Assembly (NCBI RefSeq): GCF_918741285.1
Contig: NZ_CAKKNC010000001.1
Span: forward strand, 868,001-932,000
Origin: Sphingobium sp. CECT 9361
GTDB taxonomy: Bacteria > Pseudomonadota > Alphaproteobacteria > Sphingomonadales > Sphingomonadaceae
Length of the DNA stretch: 64,000 bases
Direction: 5' to 3'
Both the position numbers and the translations under genes were made by a program. Shown piece after piece: positions 19,039 to 27,309 of the stretch (within the stretch, counting starts at the first letter, position 1; every line of letters starts with the position of its first letter). A model generated the notes under the pieces. It saw nothing but the letters and a program-made list of their open reading frames with translations. It ran no database searches and had not been told where the DNA came from.

Positions 19039-20373
19039 TCACATTATCGACAGAATGGCGTCGACGGTTTCGCGCGCCACCTGGATGATCTTCGCGCACC
19101 CCGAATAGGCTTGCTGGACACGCAGCAATTCCGCTGCCTCGACATCCAGATCGACGCCGCTCACATTTTCGCGGGCGCTGCGGGCCTGTTCGTCGCGCTT
19201 CTGCGCGGCGCTATGCTCCGACGTCGTGGCGTTCAGGATATTCGCATGGGCGGCGATCAGTCCGGTCCACCCTTGTTCGACGCTTCCCGTGCCGCGCACG
19301 GAAGAAATGTTGAGCAGGTTGCCGTTCAGCCGACCGTCCGCAGACTTCGCCGCGACATCCGCGCTGTTGCTGATGACCAGCGCAAGGCTGGATGCGCTGG
19401 TGCCGACCGAGAACAACGCACCGCCCGCCGTACCCGCATCGGTCAGACCCTGACTGTGCCAACTGTTCATGTCGGCCGCAAATTGCTGAGCCAGCGTATC
19501 GATCGTAGCCAGCCGGTCCTTGGCAGTGACGGCGCTCTGGAACAGTCCGCCCAGCGATCCGGCCCCCGGCGATGCGACCGCCGCACCCGCAACGCTCAGC
19601 GCCAGCGTGCCGTTGGCATTTTGCGAGACGGCAAAGTTGGTGGGGACAGCACCGTCCAAAATGGTCGTGCCGCCATAGCTGAGCGCGGTCGTGCCGTTCG
19701 CGCCAAAGGATATCGTGATATCCATGCGCTGCGTGATCTGGGCCAGCGCAGCGTCGCGACTGTCCAGCAATTGCGCGTGATTGGCCGTGCCGTCCTGCGC
19801 ACGCAGCAAGTTGATGTTGACGCGCGCCAACTCGGCCAGCGCGTTGTTCACCGTGTTGATGTCGCTGCTGGCATCCGTGGCAATGCCTGCCTGCGCTTCC
19901 TTGATGCCGTCCGCCGTCTGGTGGAATGCATCGACGACGCGCTGCATCCCATAGATCAGCGTCGTGCGTAACGATCTGTCGGCGGGATTGGCGGCCAGCT
20001 TTTCAACGCCGCCGAACATGTCCGACAGCAGATGTCCGACGCCGGTGTCGCTGTCATCCAGCGCGGTTTCCATGTCGCTCAGCCAGCGCAGACGCGATGT
20101 CGCACTGCCCAGCGCCGTACCGGTCAGACGGACCGTGGCATCCAGATAGGGGTCGTTGTCGCGGTTGACGCGCAACACGTCGACACCGCCGAAATTCGTC
20201 TGCGGCGCATAGATCAGCATGGTCGATGCCGATGCGAGGGATTCCCGCGTCGTAATGGATCGCCGATTGTAATTGGGCGTATTCGCGTTGGAGATATTCT
20301 CCGATATCGCGCCCAGCATGGTGCGATAGGCTTTGGTGCCCGACGCGCCGATGACGAAAAGGTCGCCGCTCAT
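19039..20373 (-). CDS. flgK: Flagellar hook-filament junction protein FlgK
   Basis: First hook-associated protein, 444 residues. The N-terminal rod/hook motif (ISENISNANTPNYNRRS) and the C-terminal motif (NVSGVDLDVEAAELLRVQQAYSGCAKIIQVA) are intact; the central region is Ala/Gly/Thr-rich. The start at 20373 overlaps the flgJ stop by four bases (ATGA), showing translational coupling. Confidence 0.94.
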   Translation of the reverse strand: MSGDLFVIGASGTKAYRTMLGAISENISNANTPNYNRRSITTRESLASASTMLIYAPQTNFGGVDVLRVNRDNDPYLDATVRLTGTALGSATSRLRWLSDMETALDDSDTGVGHLLSDMFGGVEKLAANPADRSLRTTLIYGMQRVVDAFHQTADGIKEAQAGIATDASSDINTVNNALAELARVNINLLRAQDGTANHAQLLDSRDAALAQITQRMDITISFGANGTTALSYGGTTILDGAVPTNFAVSQNANGTLALSVAGAAVASPGAGSLGGLFQSAVTAKDRLATIDTLAQQFAADMNSWHSQGLTDAGTAGGALFSVGTSASSLALVISNSADVAAKSADGRLNGNLLNISSVRGTGSVEQGWTGLIAAHANILNATTSEHSAAQKRDEQARSARENVSGVDLDVEAAELLRVQQAYSGCAKIIQVARETVDAILSIM

Positions 20374-20696
20374 TTCGGCGGCTCTTCAGCAACGGGTTTT
20401 GCATTGGGATCGGTCGCCATCTTCGCGCCAAGCTGTTTTATCAGCAGGTCCGCGATGCCGAAGCGTCCGGTCTCCGCCATGTTATCGGCGGTGCGCGAGT
20501 CCGACATATCGCGAAATTGCGCGGTTGCGTCGCTGTCGGTCAGCCCTTCGCCCAGGCTCGACGAGCGCATGGTGGCGATCATCTGCCGCAGGAAAATGGC
20601 TTCGAAGGCCTTGGCCGTTTTCTGCAATTGCGCGCTCGGTTGCGCAGCCGTCTGGCTGGTGCCGGTCGCGGTCGTCGTCATTGCAACTTGCGTCAT
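20370..20696 (-). CDS. flgJ: FlgJ rod-binding domain protein without muramidase domain
   Basis: A 108-residue protein matching only the N-terminal rod-binding half of enterobacterial FlgJ (KAFEAIFLRQMIATMRSSS, then TADNMAETGRFGIADLLIKQL). It caps the growing rod in the periplasm. The peptidoglycan-hydrolase half is missing, as in many Alphaproteobacteria; a separate lytic transglycosylase gene at 29245 probably supplies it. The start ATG overlaps the flgI stop (TAATG). Confidence 0.92.
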   Translation of the reverse strand: MTQVAMTTTATGTSQTAAQPSAQLQKTAKAFEAIFLRQMIATMRSSSLGEGLTDSDATAQFRDMSDSRTADNMAETGRFGIADLLIKQLGAKMATDPNAKPVAEEPPK

Positions 20697-21838
20697 TACA
20701 GCACCACCAATTCTGCTTTCATCGCGCCGGCTTGCTTGAGCGCTTCCAAAATCTCGACAAGGTCGGACGGGGAAGCGCCGATGGCATTCACGGCTTTGAT
20801 TATATCGGCCAAAGACGCGCCACCTTTAAAATCTATTACCGGGCGCTTCTCTTCCTCGATGCTGATCGCGCTATTCTGCTCAGTGGCGGTCTGTCCCTGA
20901 GAGAAAGGCGCGGGCTGCACGACGGTCGGGGTTTCCTTGACGCTGACGGTCAGTTTGCCATGCGCGACGGCGGCAGGGGCGATCCGGACCGCGCCGTTGA
21001 TGACAACCGTGCCGGTGCGTGCGTTGACGATCACCTTGGCGGGAGCCTCAGCAGGCTTTACTTCGATATTCTCGATCATTCCCATCATCAGGATGCGCTG
21101 TTCGGCACCCTGTTCGGCGTCGATGGTGACCGACACCGCATCCATGGCGCGCGCACGGCGGTCGCCAAAGGCGCGGTTGATGCCGTCTGCGACACGCAAT
21201 GCGGTGGTAAGGTCAGCTTCGGCCAGATTGAAGGTGAGGGTAGGGGTCGTGTCGAACCCGGTGGCCACGGCCTGTTCGATGGTCGCGCCGCCCGGAATGC
21301 GACCGGCGGAGGGAATGTTGACCGACACCTGGCTGCCATCGGCGCCCGATACGCCCAGACCGCCAACGGCAAGGTTACCCTGCGCCATCGCGTAAATCTG
21401 CCCATCCGCACCGCGCAATGGCGAGAGGATCAGCGTACCGCCGCGCAGCGATTTCGCCTTGCCCATCGCGGACACGGTCACGTCCAGACGCTGACCCGGC
21501 TTCGCAAATGCCGGAAGGTCGGCGGTGATCAGCACAGCCGCTGCGTTTTTCAACGCGGGGTTCACGCCCTGCGGCAGGGTCAGGCCGAAGCGGGCAGCGA
21601 TGCCCTTCATGCCTTCGGTCGAATAGTTCAGGCTGTCGTCGCCTGTGCCTGCAAGGCCCACGACGATGCCATAGCCGGTAAGCTGGTTGGGCCGGACCCC
21701 TTGAAACGTGCCCAGATCCTTGATCCGCTCCGCATGGGCAGGCGGCAGGAACGCGATGGCCGCCAGCAGCCAGACGGCAACGCTGACGATCTTGATCGCG
21801 AAGGAGGATGTCGGGCTCATGGCTATGGCTTTCCGCAT
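20696..21838 (-). CDS. flgI: Flagellar P-ring protein FlgI
   Basis: Periplasmic P-ring subunit around the rod, 380 residues from ATG 21838, which overlaps the flgH stop (TGATG). A signal peptide (AIAFLPPAHA) is followed by the family's first mature block ERIKDLGTFQGVRPNQLTG, then GLAGTGDDSLN, GQRLDVTVSAMGKAKSLRGG and the C-terminal SLADIIKAVNAIGASPSDLVEIL. An internal ATG at 21820 is an alternative start with the same signal peptide core. FlgA at 27843 is its assembly chaperone. Confidence 0.96.
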   Translation of the reverse strand: MRKAIAMSPTSSFAIKIVSVAVWLLAAIAFLPPAHAERIKDLGTFQGVRPNQLTGYGIVVGLAGTGDDSLNYSTEGMKGIAARFGLTLPQGVNPALKNAAAVLITADLPAFAKPGQRLDVTVSAMGKAKSLRGGTLILSPLRGADGQIYAMAQGNLAVGGLGVSGADGSQVSVNIPSAGRIPGGATIEQAVATGFDTTPTLTFNLAEADLTTALRVADGINRAFGDRRARAMDAVSVTIDAEQGAEQRILMMGMIENIEVKPAEAPAKVIVNARTGTVVINGAVRIAPAAVAHGKLTVSVKETPTVVQPAPFSQGQTATEQNSAISIEEEKRPVIDFKGGASLADIIKAVNAIGASPSDLVEILEALKQAGAMKAELVVL

Positions 21839-22524
21839 CAAAAGGGGCTGAGCATGGTGAAGAACCGCTGCAACCAGCCCTGACGGCTGGCGCGGGCGAT
21901 CTCACCCTTGCCCGTGTAAATGATCTTGGCATCGGCAACGCGCGTCGAAAGCACACGGTTGTCGGGGCTGACATCGGCCTGACGGATCAGCCCGGAAATC
22001 TGGATGAACTCGTCGCCGCGATTGAGCGTTAGCGCCTTTTCCCCACGCACCAGCATGGTGCCATTGGGATAGACCTTGGCAATCGTGACCGTGATTTCCC
22101 CCGACAGCGCATTGGACTGCGCGGCCGTGCCGCTGCCCTTGAATGCGTTGTTCCCACCGGCGCTTACGTCGCTGGGGTTGAACAGCGAGAATGGGCCGGT
22201 CGTCGGCGGCGTCAGACCGATGGAGCCATTGCGGCTGGTATCGGCGCTGTTGCTCTTGGTCGCCTGCGTCCGTTCGACGAGGGTGATCGTGATGATATCG
22301 CCGATGGTGGAGGCACGCGCGCCGCTGGTGAGCGGGGAATAGCCCGATGCGATCTGGAATATCGATCCATTGGGCTGCGCAGGCACCGGCGCAGGCTCCG
22401 AATAGGTCGGCGCATAGACGACCTTTTCGACCTTGCGCCGTGCGTCGGCGGGCTGCGCGATCAGCGCGACGGCGACGATGGCCAGCGGTGTAAGAACGGG
22501 ACGCATGGCGGTCATCATCCTCAC
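21838..22524 (-). CDS. flgH: Flagellar L-ring protein FlgH without lipobox cysteine
   Basis: Outer-membrane L-ring subunit, up to 228 residues; family blocks GDIITITLVERTQA, NALSGEITVTIAKVYPNG and RGEKALTLNRGDEFIQISGLIRQADV are clear. The N-terminus (MRPVLTPLAIVAVALIAQPADA-RRK) is an ordinary signal peptide: no cysteine occurs near the cleavage site, or anywhere in the protein, whereas classical FlgH is a lipoprotein. The GTG at 22524 overlaps the flgG stop (GTGA); ATG 22518, 22515 or 22506 are alternatives and do not change this. Confidence 0.94.
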   Translation of the reverse strand: MRMMTAMRPVLTPLAIVAVALIAQPADARRKVEKVVYAPTYSEPAPVPAQPNGSIFQIASGYSPLTSGARASTIGDIITITLVERTQATKSNSADTSRNGSIGLTPPTTGPFSLFNPSDVSAGGNNAFKGSGTAAQSNALSGEITVTIAKVYPNGTMLVRGEKALTLNRGDEFIQISGLIRQADVSPDNRVLSTRVADAKIIYTGKGEIARASRQGWLQRFFTMLSPF

Positions 22525-23309
22525 AGTTGCTGGTTCACATATTGCAGCATTTCGTCGGTCGCCTTGATCATCTTGGAATTGACTTCATAGGCACGCTGCG
22601 TCTCGATCATGTCGACCAGTTCCTCGACGACATTGACGTTCGATCCTTCCAGCGAGCCGGAGCGGACCGATCCGCGGCCTTCCAGCCCCGGAACACCGAC
22701 CTGCGGCGTGCCGGAAGCGGCCGTCTCGACCAGCAGGTTGGCGCCAATTGACTGCAACCCTGCGGGATTGACGAAGCGCGCGGTTTCGATCTTGCCGACT
22801 TCGGTCGCGGCCGCTTCGCCCTGAATGGTGGCCGATACGGTGCCGTCATTGCCGATGCTGACATTCGTGGCGCCTTCGGGAATCTGGATCTGCGGGATCA
22901 GCGGCAGGCCTTCGGAACTGACGACCGTGCCTTCCCCTGTCAGGCTGAAATTGCCTGCCCGGCTGTAGGCGATGGTGCCGTCGGGCTTCTGCAACTGGAA
23001 ATAGCCAGCGCCTTCGATGGCGATGTCCAGTGCGTTGCCGGTCTGGTTGAGCGTGCCCTGCGTGTCGATCTTGCTGGTGCCGGTCAGCGCCACACCCGAC
23101 CCGAGCGACAGGCCAGTGGCATATTTGTTCTCACTGTCCGATGCGGACCCCGCCGCGATCATCTGCTGATAGGCCAGCGTTTCGAAATCCGCGCGGTCGC
23201 GCTTGAACCCGGTGGTGTTCACGTTCGCCAGGTTATTGGCGATCACGCGCATCTTGGTGTTCTGCGCGTCGAGGCCAGTGCGGGCGACGTGGAGGGCGGC
23301 GTTGCTCAT
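22521..23309 (-). CDS. flgG: Flagellar distal rod protein FlgG
   Basis: Distal rod subunit, 262 residues, the standard length. The N-terminal motif MRVIANNLANVNTTGFKRDRADFETLAYQ and C-terminal block SNVNVVEELVDMIETQRAYEVNSK are near-identical to the family. AAGGA stands seven bases before the ATG. It is preceded by flgF (23 bases) and overlaps flgH. Confidence 0.97.
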   Translation of the reverse strand: MSNAALHVARTGLDAQNTKMRVIANNLANVNTTGFKRDRADFETLAYQQMIAAGSASDSENKYATGLSLGSGVALTGTSKIDTQGTLNQTGNALDIAIEGAGYFQLQKPDGTIAYSRAGNFSLTGEGTVVSSEGLPLIPQIQIPEGATNVSIGNDGTVSATIQGEAAATEVGKIETARFVNPAGLQSIGANLLVETAASGTPQVGVPGLEGRGSVRSGSLEGSNVNVVEELVDMIETQRAYEVNSKMIKATDEMLQYVNQQL

Positions 23310-23332
23310 CGTTCAATCCTTCCTAAGTTCGA

Positions 23333-24076
23333 TCAGGCATCAAGGCGCATGAGAGATGCGCCGCCGTCGTCGATTTCCTTGGCGGTGGTGATCATCTTGA
23401 TCTGGGTTTCCCAGGCGCGGCTGGCTTCGATCATCTGGACCAGAGCCTGCGTCGCATTCACGTTCGATCCTTCGACCGATCCCGACGTGACGCTGCCCAG
23501 CGCATCCTGCGGCAGGATGCCGCCATTGGTTTCGCGGAACAGGCCGTCCAGACCCTTTTTGACGCTCATGCCCTGCGCACTGGCGAGCTTGAGTGCATCG
23601 ACTCGTTGCGGCTGGCTGGCTTCGCCGCCCTGCGGGACGATCCAGATGCTGCCATCCTTGGCGATGGTGATGCTGTCGGCGGCGGGCAAAGTGATCGGCC
23701 CGCCTTCGCCAATGACCGGATTGCCGTCGCCGGTGGTCAGCAAGCCGCTTTCATTGAGCTTCAGGTCGCCCCGGCGGGTATAGGCTTCACTGCCGTCGGT
23801 CGCCTGCACTGCCAGCCAGCTATCGCCGTTCATGGCGACGTCCAGTGGATTGCCCGTGGCGGTCACGGCGCCCTGGTTCATATCGGCGGCGACCACCTGC
23901 TCGGCCTGCTGTGCGCGGGTCTTGAAGGTTTGGCCGTCGATATATTGCGTCGACGCATTGGCGATTTCGCCGCGAAAGCCGACAGTGTTGGCGTTCGCCA
24001 GATTGTTGGCGATCGCTGTCTGCCGCGCCATTGCGCCGCGCATTGCCGTAAGCGAAGTGTGAACCAGGCGATCCAT
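23333..24076 (-). CDS. flgF: Flagellar proximal rod protein FlgF
   Basis: Rod protein of 247 residues with N-terminal motif QTAIANNLANANTVGFRGE, central SWLAVQATDGSEAYTRRGDLKL and C-terminal SNVNATQALVQMIEASRAWETQIKM. GAGGA lies six bases before the ATG. It stands between flgE and flgG, as in most flg operons. Confidence 0.95.
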   Translation of the reverse strand: MDRLVHTSLTAMRGAMARQTAIANNLANANTVGFRGEIANASTQYIDGQTFKTRAQQAEQVVAADMNQGAVTATGNPLDVAMNGDSWLAVQATDGSEAYTRRGDLKLNESGLLTTGDGNPVIGEGGPITLPAADSITIAKDGSIWIVPQGGEASQPQRVDALKLASAQGMSVKKGLDGLFRETNGGILPQDALGSVTSGSVEGSNVNATQALVQMIEASRAWETQIKMITTAKEIDDGGASLMRLDA

Positions 24077-24103
24077 GATCGATCCTCAGTGTGCTGTGCG
24101 GTC

Positions 24104-24925
24104 TTAGGTACGCAGGTTGACGATGGTCTGGGTGATCGCCGTGCTCGTTTCGATGGCCTTGGCATTCGCCTGAAAATTGCGCTGTGCGGAGATCAGGCCG
24201 ACCAGTTCTTCGGTGATGTCGACATTGGATCGTTCCAGCGCGCCGGAGCGTACCGACCCGAACATGCCTTGCCCGGCACCCCCGTAAATCGCGTTGCCGC
24301 TGTTGATCGACGCTTCCCAATGGGCGTCGCCCTTCTGGCGAAGGCCGTCCTGGCTGGCGAAGTTGGCCATCGCGATCGATCCGATCGCTTCGGTGGTGCC
24401 GTCAGCGTAGGTCGCGGCAATAACGCCCTTTTCGGAAATCGAGACGCTGGCCAGTTCGATGGTCGTGCTGGGCTTGACCGAAGGAATCTGCAGGTCGGTG
24501 AGCGCCGTGCCGGTAATCGCGCCCGTTGCCGGATCGACTGGCAAGACCTGCAGGCGTGCGCCGGTCGTGTCGACCACGAAGCGGCTCTTGTCCATCGTGA
24601 ACGCGCCGTTGCGGGTATAGGCGGTCGTGCCACCCGTGCCCAGCGTCTTCACCGTGAAGAAGCCTTCGCCGGTGACGGCCAGATCGAGTGTCTTGTCGGT
24701 GGTCTCGATGGTGCCCTGCACGAACTGCTGGTTGATGCCCAGCACGCGGACGCCCTGACCGGCGATCTGGCGCGTGTTCTGCGTCGGGGCGGAAGCGAAG
24801 ATGTCGCCAAAGCTCGTCTTGCTCTTCTTGAAAGCCGTCGTGTTGACGTTCGCGACGTTGTTGGAGATCGTCGAAAGGTCAGCCTGCGAAGCTTTGAGGC
24901 CGGAAAGCGAAGTGTAGAAGGACAT
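24104..24925 (-). CDS. flgE: Flagellar hook protein FlgE (short form)
   Basis: Hook subunit with N-terminal MSFYTSLSGLKASQADL and SNNVANVNTTAFKKSKTSFGD and C-terminal ERSNVDITEELVGLISAQRNFQANAKAIE blocks. At 273 residues it is much shorter than typical FlgE (about 400), so the outer surface domain must be reduced. Identity as hook rather than rod protein follows from the FKKSKTSFGD motif and its place right after flgD, the hook-cap gene. TAAGGAG precedes the ATG. Confidence 0.92.
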   Translation of the reverse strand: MSFYTSLSGLKASQADLSTISNNVANVNTTAFKKSKTSFGDIFASAPTQNTRQIAGQGVRVLGINQQFVQGTIETTDKTLDLAVTGEGFFTVKTLGTGGTTAYTRNGAFTMDKSRFVVDTTGARLQVLPVDPATGAITGTALTDLQIPSVKPSTTIELASVSISEKGVIAATYADGTTEAIGSIAMANFASQDGLRQKGDAHWEASINSGNAIYGGAGQGMFGSVRSGALERSNVDITEELVGLISAQRNFQANAKAIETSTAITQTIVNLRT

Positions 24926-24950
24926 GATTGTTACTCCTTAGAAATTGCGT

Positions 24951-25604
24951 TCAGCCGAGCTTCAGGGCGTCGGACGGGTTGAAGGTGCCAAGCGGCGTGA
25001 TGAGTTTCGATGTCGTGCCATCGGCGGGCGACTGGACCGCGGCGATGCTGGCCCAGGTGGCTACCTGCGTCGGCGTTGCGCCGCGCACTTTGACCTGCAG
25101 CGTCTGCGTGCCGATATTTTTGCCGTCGGCATCCTTGCCATCCCAATAGAAGGACACGTCGCCGGCTTCATGCGCGCCCAGGTCGAGTGTCTTTACGACC
25201 TTGCCCGTGCCATCGACCAGATCGACGCTCAGCGATTCCGTCGCGGCTTTCAGGGTCATCTGCCCGGCATATTGTCCGGCGACGTCCGGCGCGGCGAGAT
25301 TGCTCTTCACCAGCATCGACTTCCCGATCCAGCTTGCCGCATCGCCAAGGCGCGAGCCGCTCAGTTGATCCTTGATCTCGCGCAGCGACACATTCATTTC
25401 CGCGATGCCGCTGGAATTGGTGATGGTCGCCATCTGCGCAACCATCTGGCTGTTATCCATCGGCTCGAACGGGTCCTGCGTCTGCATCTGCGCCGTCAGC
25501 AGGCGCAGAAAGTCGGCCTGGCCCATCTGCGATTGCGTGGCGGCTTTCGTGGCGGTGGCCTGCTGCGTCGTCAGGCCTGCTTTATCGACTACGGCTGCGG
25601 TCAT
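24951..25604 (-). CDS. flgD: Flagellar hook capping protein FlgD
   Basis: Scaffold for hook assembly, 217 residues. The N-terminal motif QADFLRLLTAQMQTQDPFEPMDNSQMVAQMA is diagnostic; the C-terminal half has FlgD-Ig-like strands (GDVSFYWDGKDADGKNI). The start at 25604 overlaps the flgC stop (ATGA). It is 25 bases before flgE. Confidence 0.96.
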   Translation of the reverse strand: MTAAVVDKAGLTTQQATATKAATQSQMGQADFLRLLTAQMQTQDPFEPMDNSQMVAQMATITNSSGIAEMNVSLREIKDQLSGSRLGDAASWIGKSMLVKSNLAAPDVAGQYAGQMTLKAATESLSVDLVDGTGKVVKTLDLGAHEAGDVSFYWDGKDADGKNIGTQTLQVKVRGATPTQVATWASIAAVQSPADGTTSKLITPLGTFNPSDALKLG

Positions 25605-26008
25605 TTGCCCATCCTTATGGTTTCCAGCATGAGGGACTTTGCGGTCTGAAGGACCTGCACGTTGTTCTGATACATCCGCGCCGACTCCAGCATGTCGACC
25701 AGTTCGGCACTGCTATCGACGGCGGCTTCCCACACGTCGCCATTGGCGTCCGCGAGGGGGTGATTGGGGTCGTGGCGCTTCGATGGCTTGGCATCGGTCG
25801 TCACCACCTTGTCCACGCGCACGGTCGACACGCCGGGCTTTTCCGTGTCCGAGGAAAAGACCGGACGGATCGCGCGATAGGCGGTCTTCTCGCTGCCGGT
25901 CACATTGCCTGCGTTCGCCATGTTGGATGCGGTGGCATTCAGGCGGACGAGCTGTGCGGACATTGCCCGACCGGCAATGTCGAAGACATTCATGGGTTCA
26001 CCGGCCAT
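25601..26008 (-). CDS. flgC: Flagellar proximal rod protein FlgC
   Basis: Rod protein of 135 residues from ATG 26008. Motifs are MNVFDIAGRAMSAQLVRLN, TASNMANAGNVTGSEKTAYR and C-terminal DMLESARMYQNNVQVLQTAKSL. The reading frame is open into flgB, but GGGGAG lies seven bases before ATG 26008 and touches another ATG at 26014, so 26008 is the start. It is coupled to flgB. Confidence 0.95.
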   Translation of the reverse strand: MAGEPMNVFDIAGRAMSAQLVRLNATASNMANAGNVTGSEKTAYRAIRPVFSSDTEKPGVSTVRVDKVVTTDAKPSKRHDPNHPLADANGDVWEAAVDSSAELVDMLESARMYQNNVQVLQTAKSLMLETIRMGK

Positions 26009-26010
26009 CG

Positions 26011-26367
26011 TCATTCTCCCCGAAGCGCGCGGTTGATGGTGCCGATGCGCCCTTCCAGAAAGGACAGCGTGGTGCGGTACTTGACGGCGTTCTCGGCAAA
26101 CAGAGTCTGCTCGGTCGAAAGCTCGACGGTGTTGCCGTCCATGCTGGGCTGCAGCGGTACGCGATATCCCATCGCGCCCTTGGCGGCGTTGCTTGCGCTT
26201 TGGCCTGCGTCGGTCGCGGTTTTCAACGCCGCTTCGAAATCGATATCGCGCGCCTTGTAATTGGGCGTCGATGCATTCGCGATGTTGGAGGCGAGCAGGC
26301 TCAGACGCTGCGAGCGCAGCGCAAGCGCTTTCCCATGCACTCCAAACAGACTGTCTTCCACACTCAT
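26011..26367 (-). CDS. flgB: Flagellar proximal rod protein FlgB
   Basis: First gene of the 8-kb flgBCDEFGHIJKL operon; a 118-residue rod subunit. MSVEDSLFGVHGKALALRSQRLSLL and ASNIANASTPNYKARDIDFE match FlgB. The frame is open to 26508, but the sigma54 promoter at 26457-26472 predicts a transcript start near 26445, downstream of that codon, leaving 26367 (or ATG 26385) as the real start. Confidence 0.95.
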   Translation of the reverse strand: MSVEDSLFGVHGKALALRSQRLSLLASNIANASTPNYKARDIDFEAALKTATDAGQSASNAAKGAMGYRVPLQPSMDGNTVELSTEQTLFAENAVKYRTTLSFLEGRIGTINRALRGE

Positions 26368-26456
26368 TTTTCTGCTCGTCCCCATTAAAGTTCGTGTTCG
26401 GCCTGCCGTCCTTGTCCCTGTGGAGCATGATGGCGGGCCTATCCCGTCACATATCT

Positions 26457-26472
26457 GCAAAGGCCGTGCCAA
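26457..26472 (-). promoter_or_regulatory. Sigma54 promoter for the flgB-L operon
   Basis: The minus strand reads TTGGCACG-GCCT-TTGC, a perfect match to TGGCACG-N4-TTGC. Transcription would start near 26445, about 80 bases before flgB. Control by the FlbD-like sigma54 activator at 38086 is expected. Confidence 0.85.
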
Positions 26473-26628
26473 TTCACGGTGGGGAACCGTCTGCCGCTGT
26501 CGGATCACGCATTTCTGCGGGTTTGCCGGGGCAGGGCGGCAAGGGCGGCAATTTTTTGCCGGTCGGCGGCGCGCATTTGCCGTTGCTTAACCCTGTGTGT
26601 GGCAGGGTTGGACTAAGGGGACGGCACG

Positions 26629-27309
26629 ATGGGCTTTTTAACGCATATCCTTGACCCGCTGACGCTGGCGCTGATGATTTCCGGCGTACTGGCGATTGCC
26701 ATGCTGCAGAACGGACCGGCCGCATTTGCGCGCGGGTTCCGCGCCTTGCACCCGCTTCTGACCGCTAAGCCCGACCGGGATCGCGATGCCGCCCGCGCGG
26801 CGATGCTGCAGGTCGATCACCTGGCCCAACTGCGCGGGCTTGCCTGCACCGATCGCGTCTGCACAGACCGTATGCGTACCGCGCATCCCTTTCTGGGAGA
26901 GGCGGTCCGCAAGCTTTCGCACAGCGAACGCATCGATCAGTTCGAAATCTGGGCAGAGCAGCAGCTTGCCGACCGCGAAGAACGCCATCGCACGGTCCAC
27001 AACATGTGGCTGTCGATTGCCGATACGGCCCCTGCGCTGGGTATGGCCGGAACCATCATCGGCCTGATCGGCATGTTCGGCGCGATGAACGATCCTGCGG
27101 CCATCGGTCCTTCCATGGCCCTGGCGCTCCTGACGACCCTCTACGGCCTGGTCATCGCCAACCTGATCGCGGCCCCGATTGCCGGACGCCTTGCCGATCT
27201 TTCGATGCGCGAACTCGCGTGGCAGCGGGCACTGTGCGATCGGATGTTGGTGGTGGCCCGCCGTGAACATGCGCCGGTGCGTCGGGCGTCAATCCGCGAA
27301 GTCGCATGA
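26629..27309 (+). CDS. MotA/TolQ/ExbB-type proton channel protein in the flagellar cluster
   Basis: A 226-residue membrane protein divergent from flgB. One hydrophobic segment lies at residues 10-28; two more at about 138-190 carry the channel-family pattern SIADTAPALGMAGTIIGLIGMFG and ALLTTLYGLVIANLIAAPIAGRL. The middle is a charged cytoplasmic stretch with LSHSERIDQFEIWAEQQL. It resembles MotA but is shorter than the true MotA at 17144. The next gene overlaps by four bases and has a MotB-like segment, so the two probably form a second stator-like complex. Its role is unknown. Confidence 0.82.
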   Translation: MGFLTHILDPLTLALMISGVLAIAMLQNGPAAFARGFRALHPLLTAKPDRDRDAARAAMLQVDHLAQLRGLACTDRVCTDRMRTAHPFLGEAVRKLSHSERIDQFEIWAEQQLADREERHRTVHNMWLSIADTAPALGMAGTIIGLIGMFGAMNDPAAIGPSMALALLTTLYGLVIANLIAAPIAGRLADLSMRELAWQRALCDRMLVVARREHAPVRRASIREVA

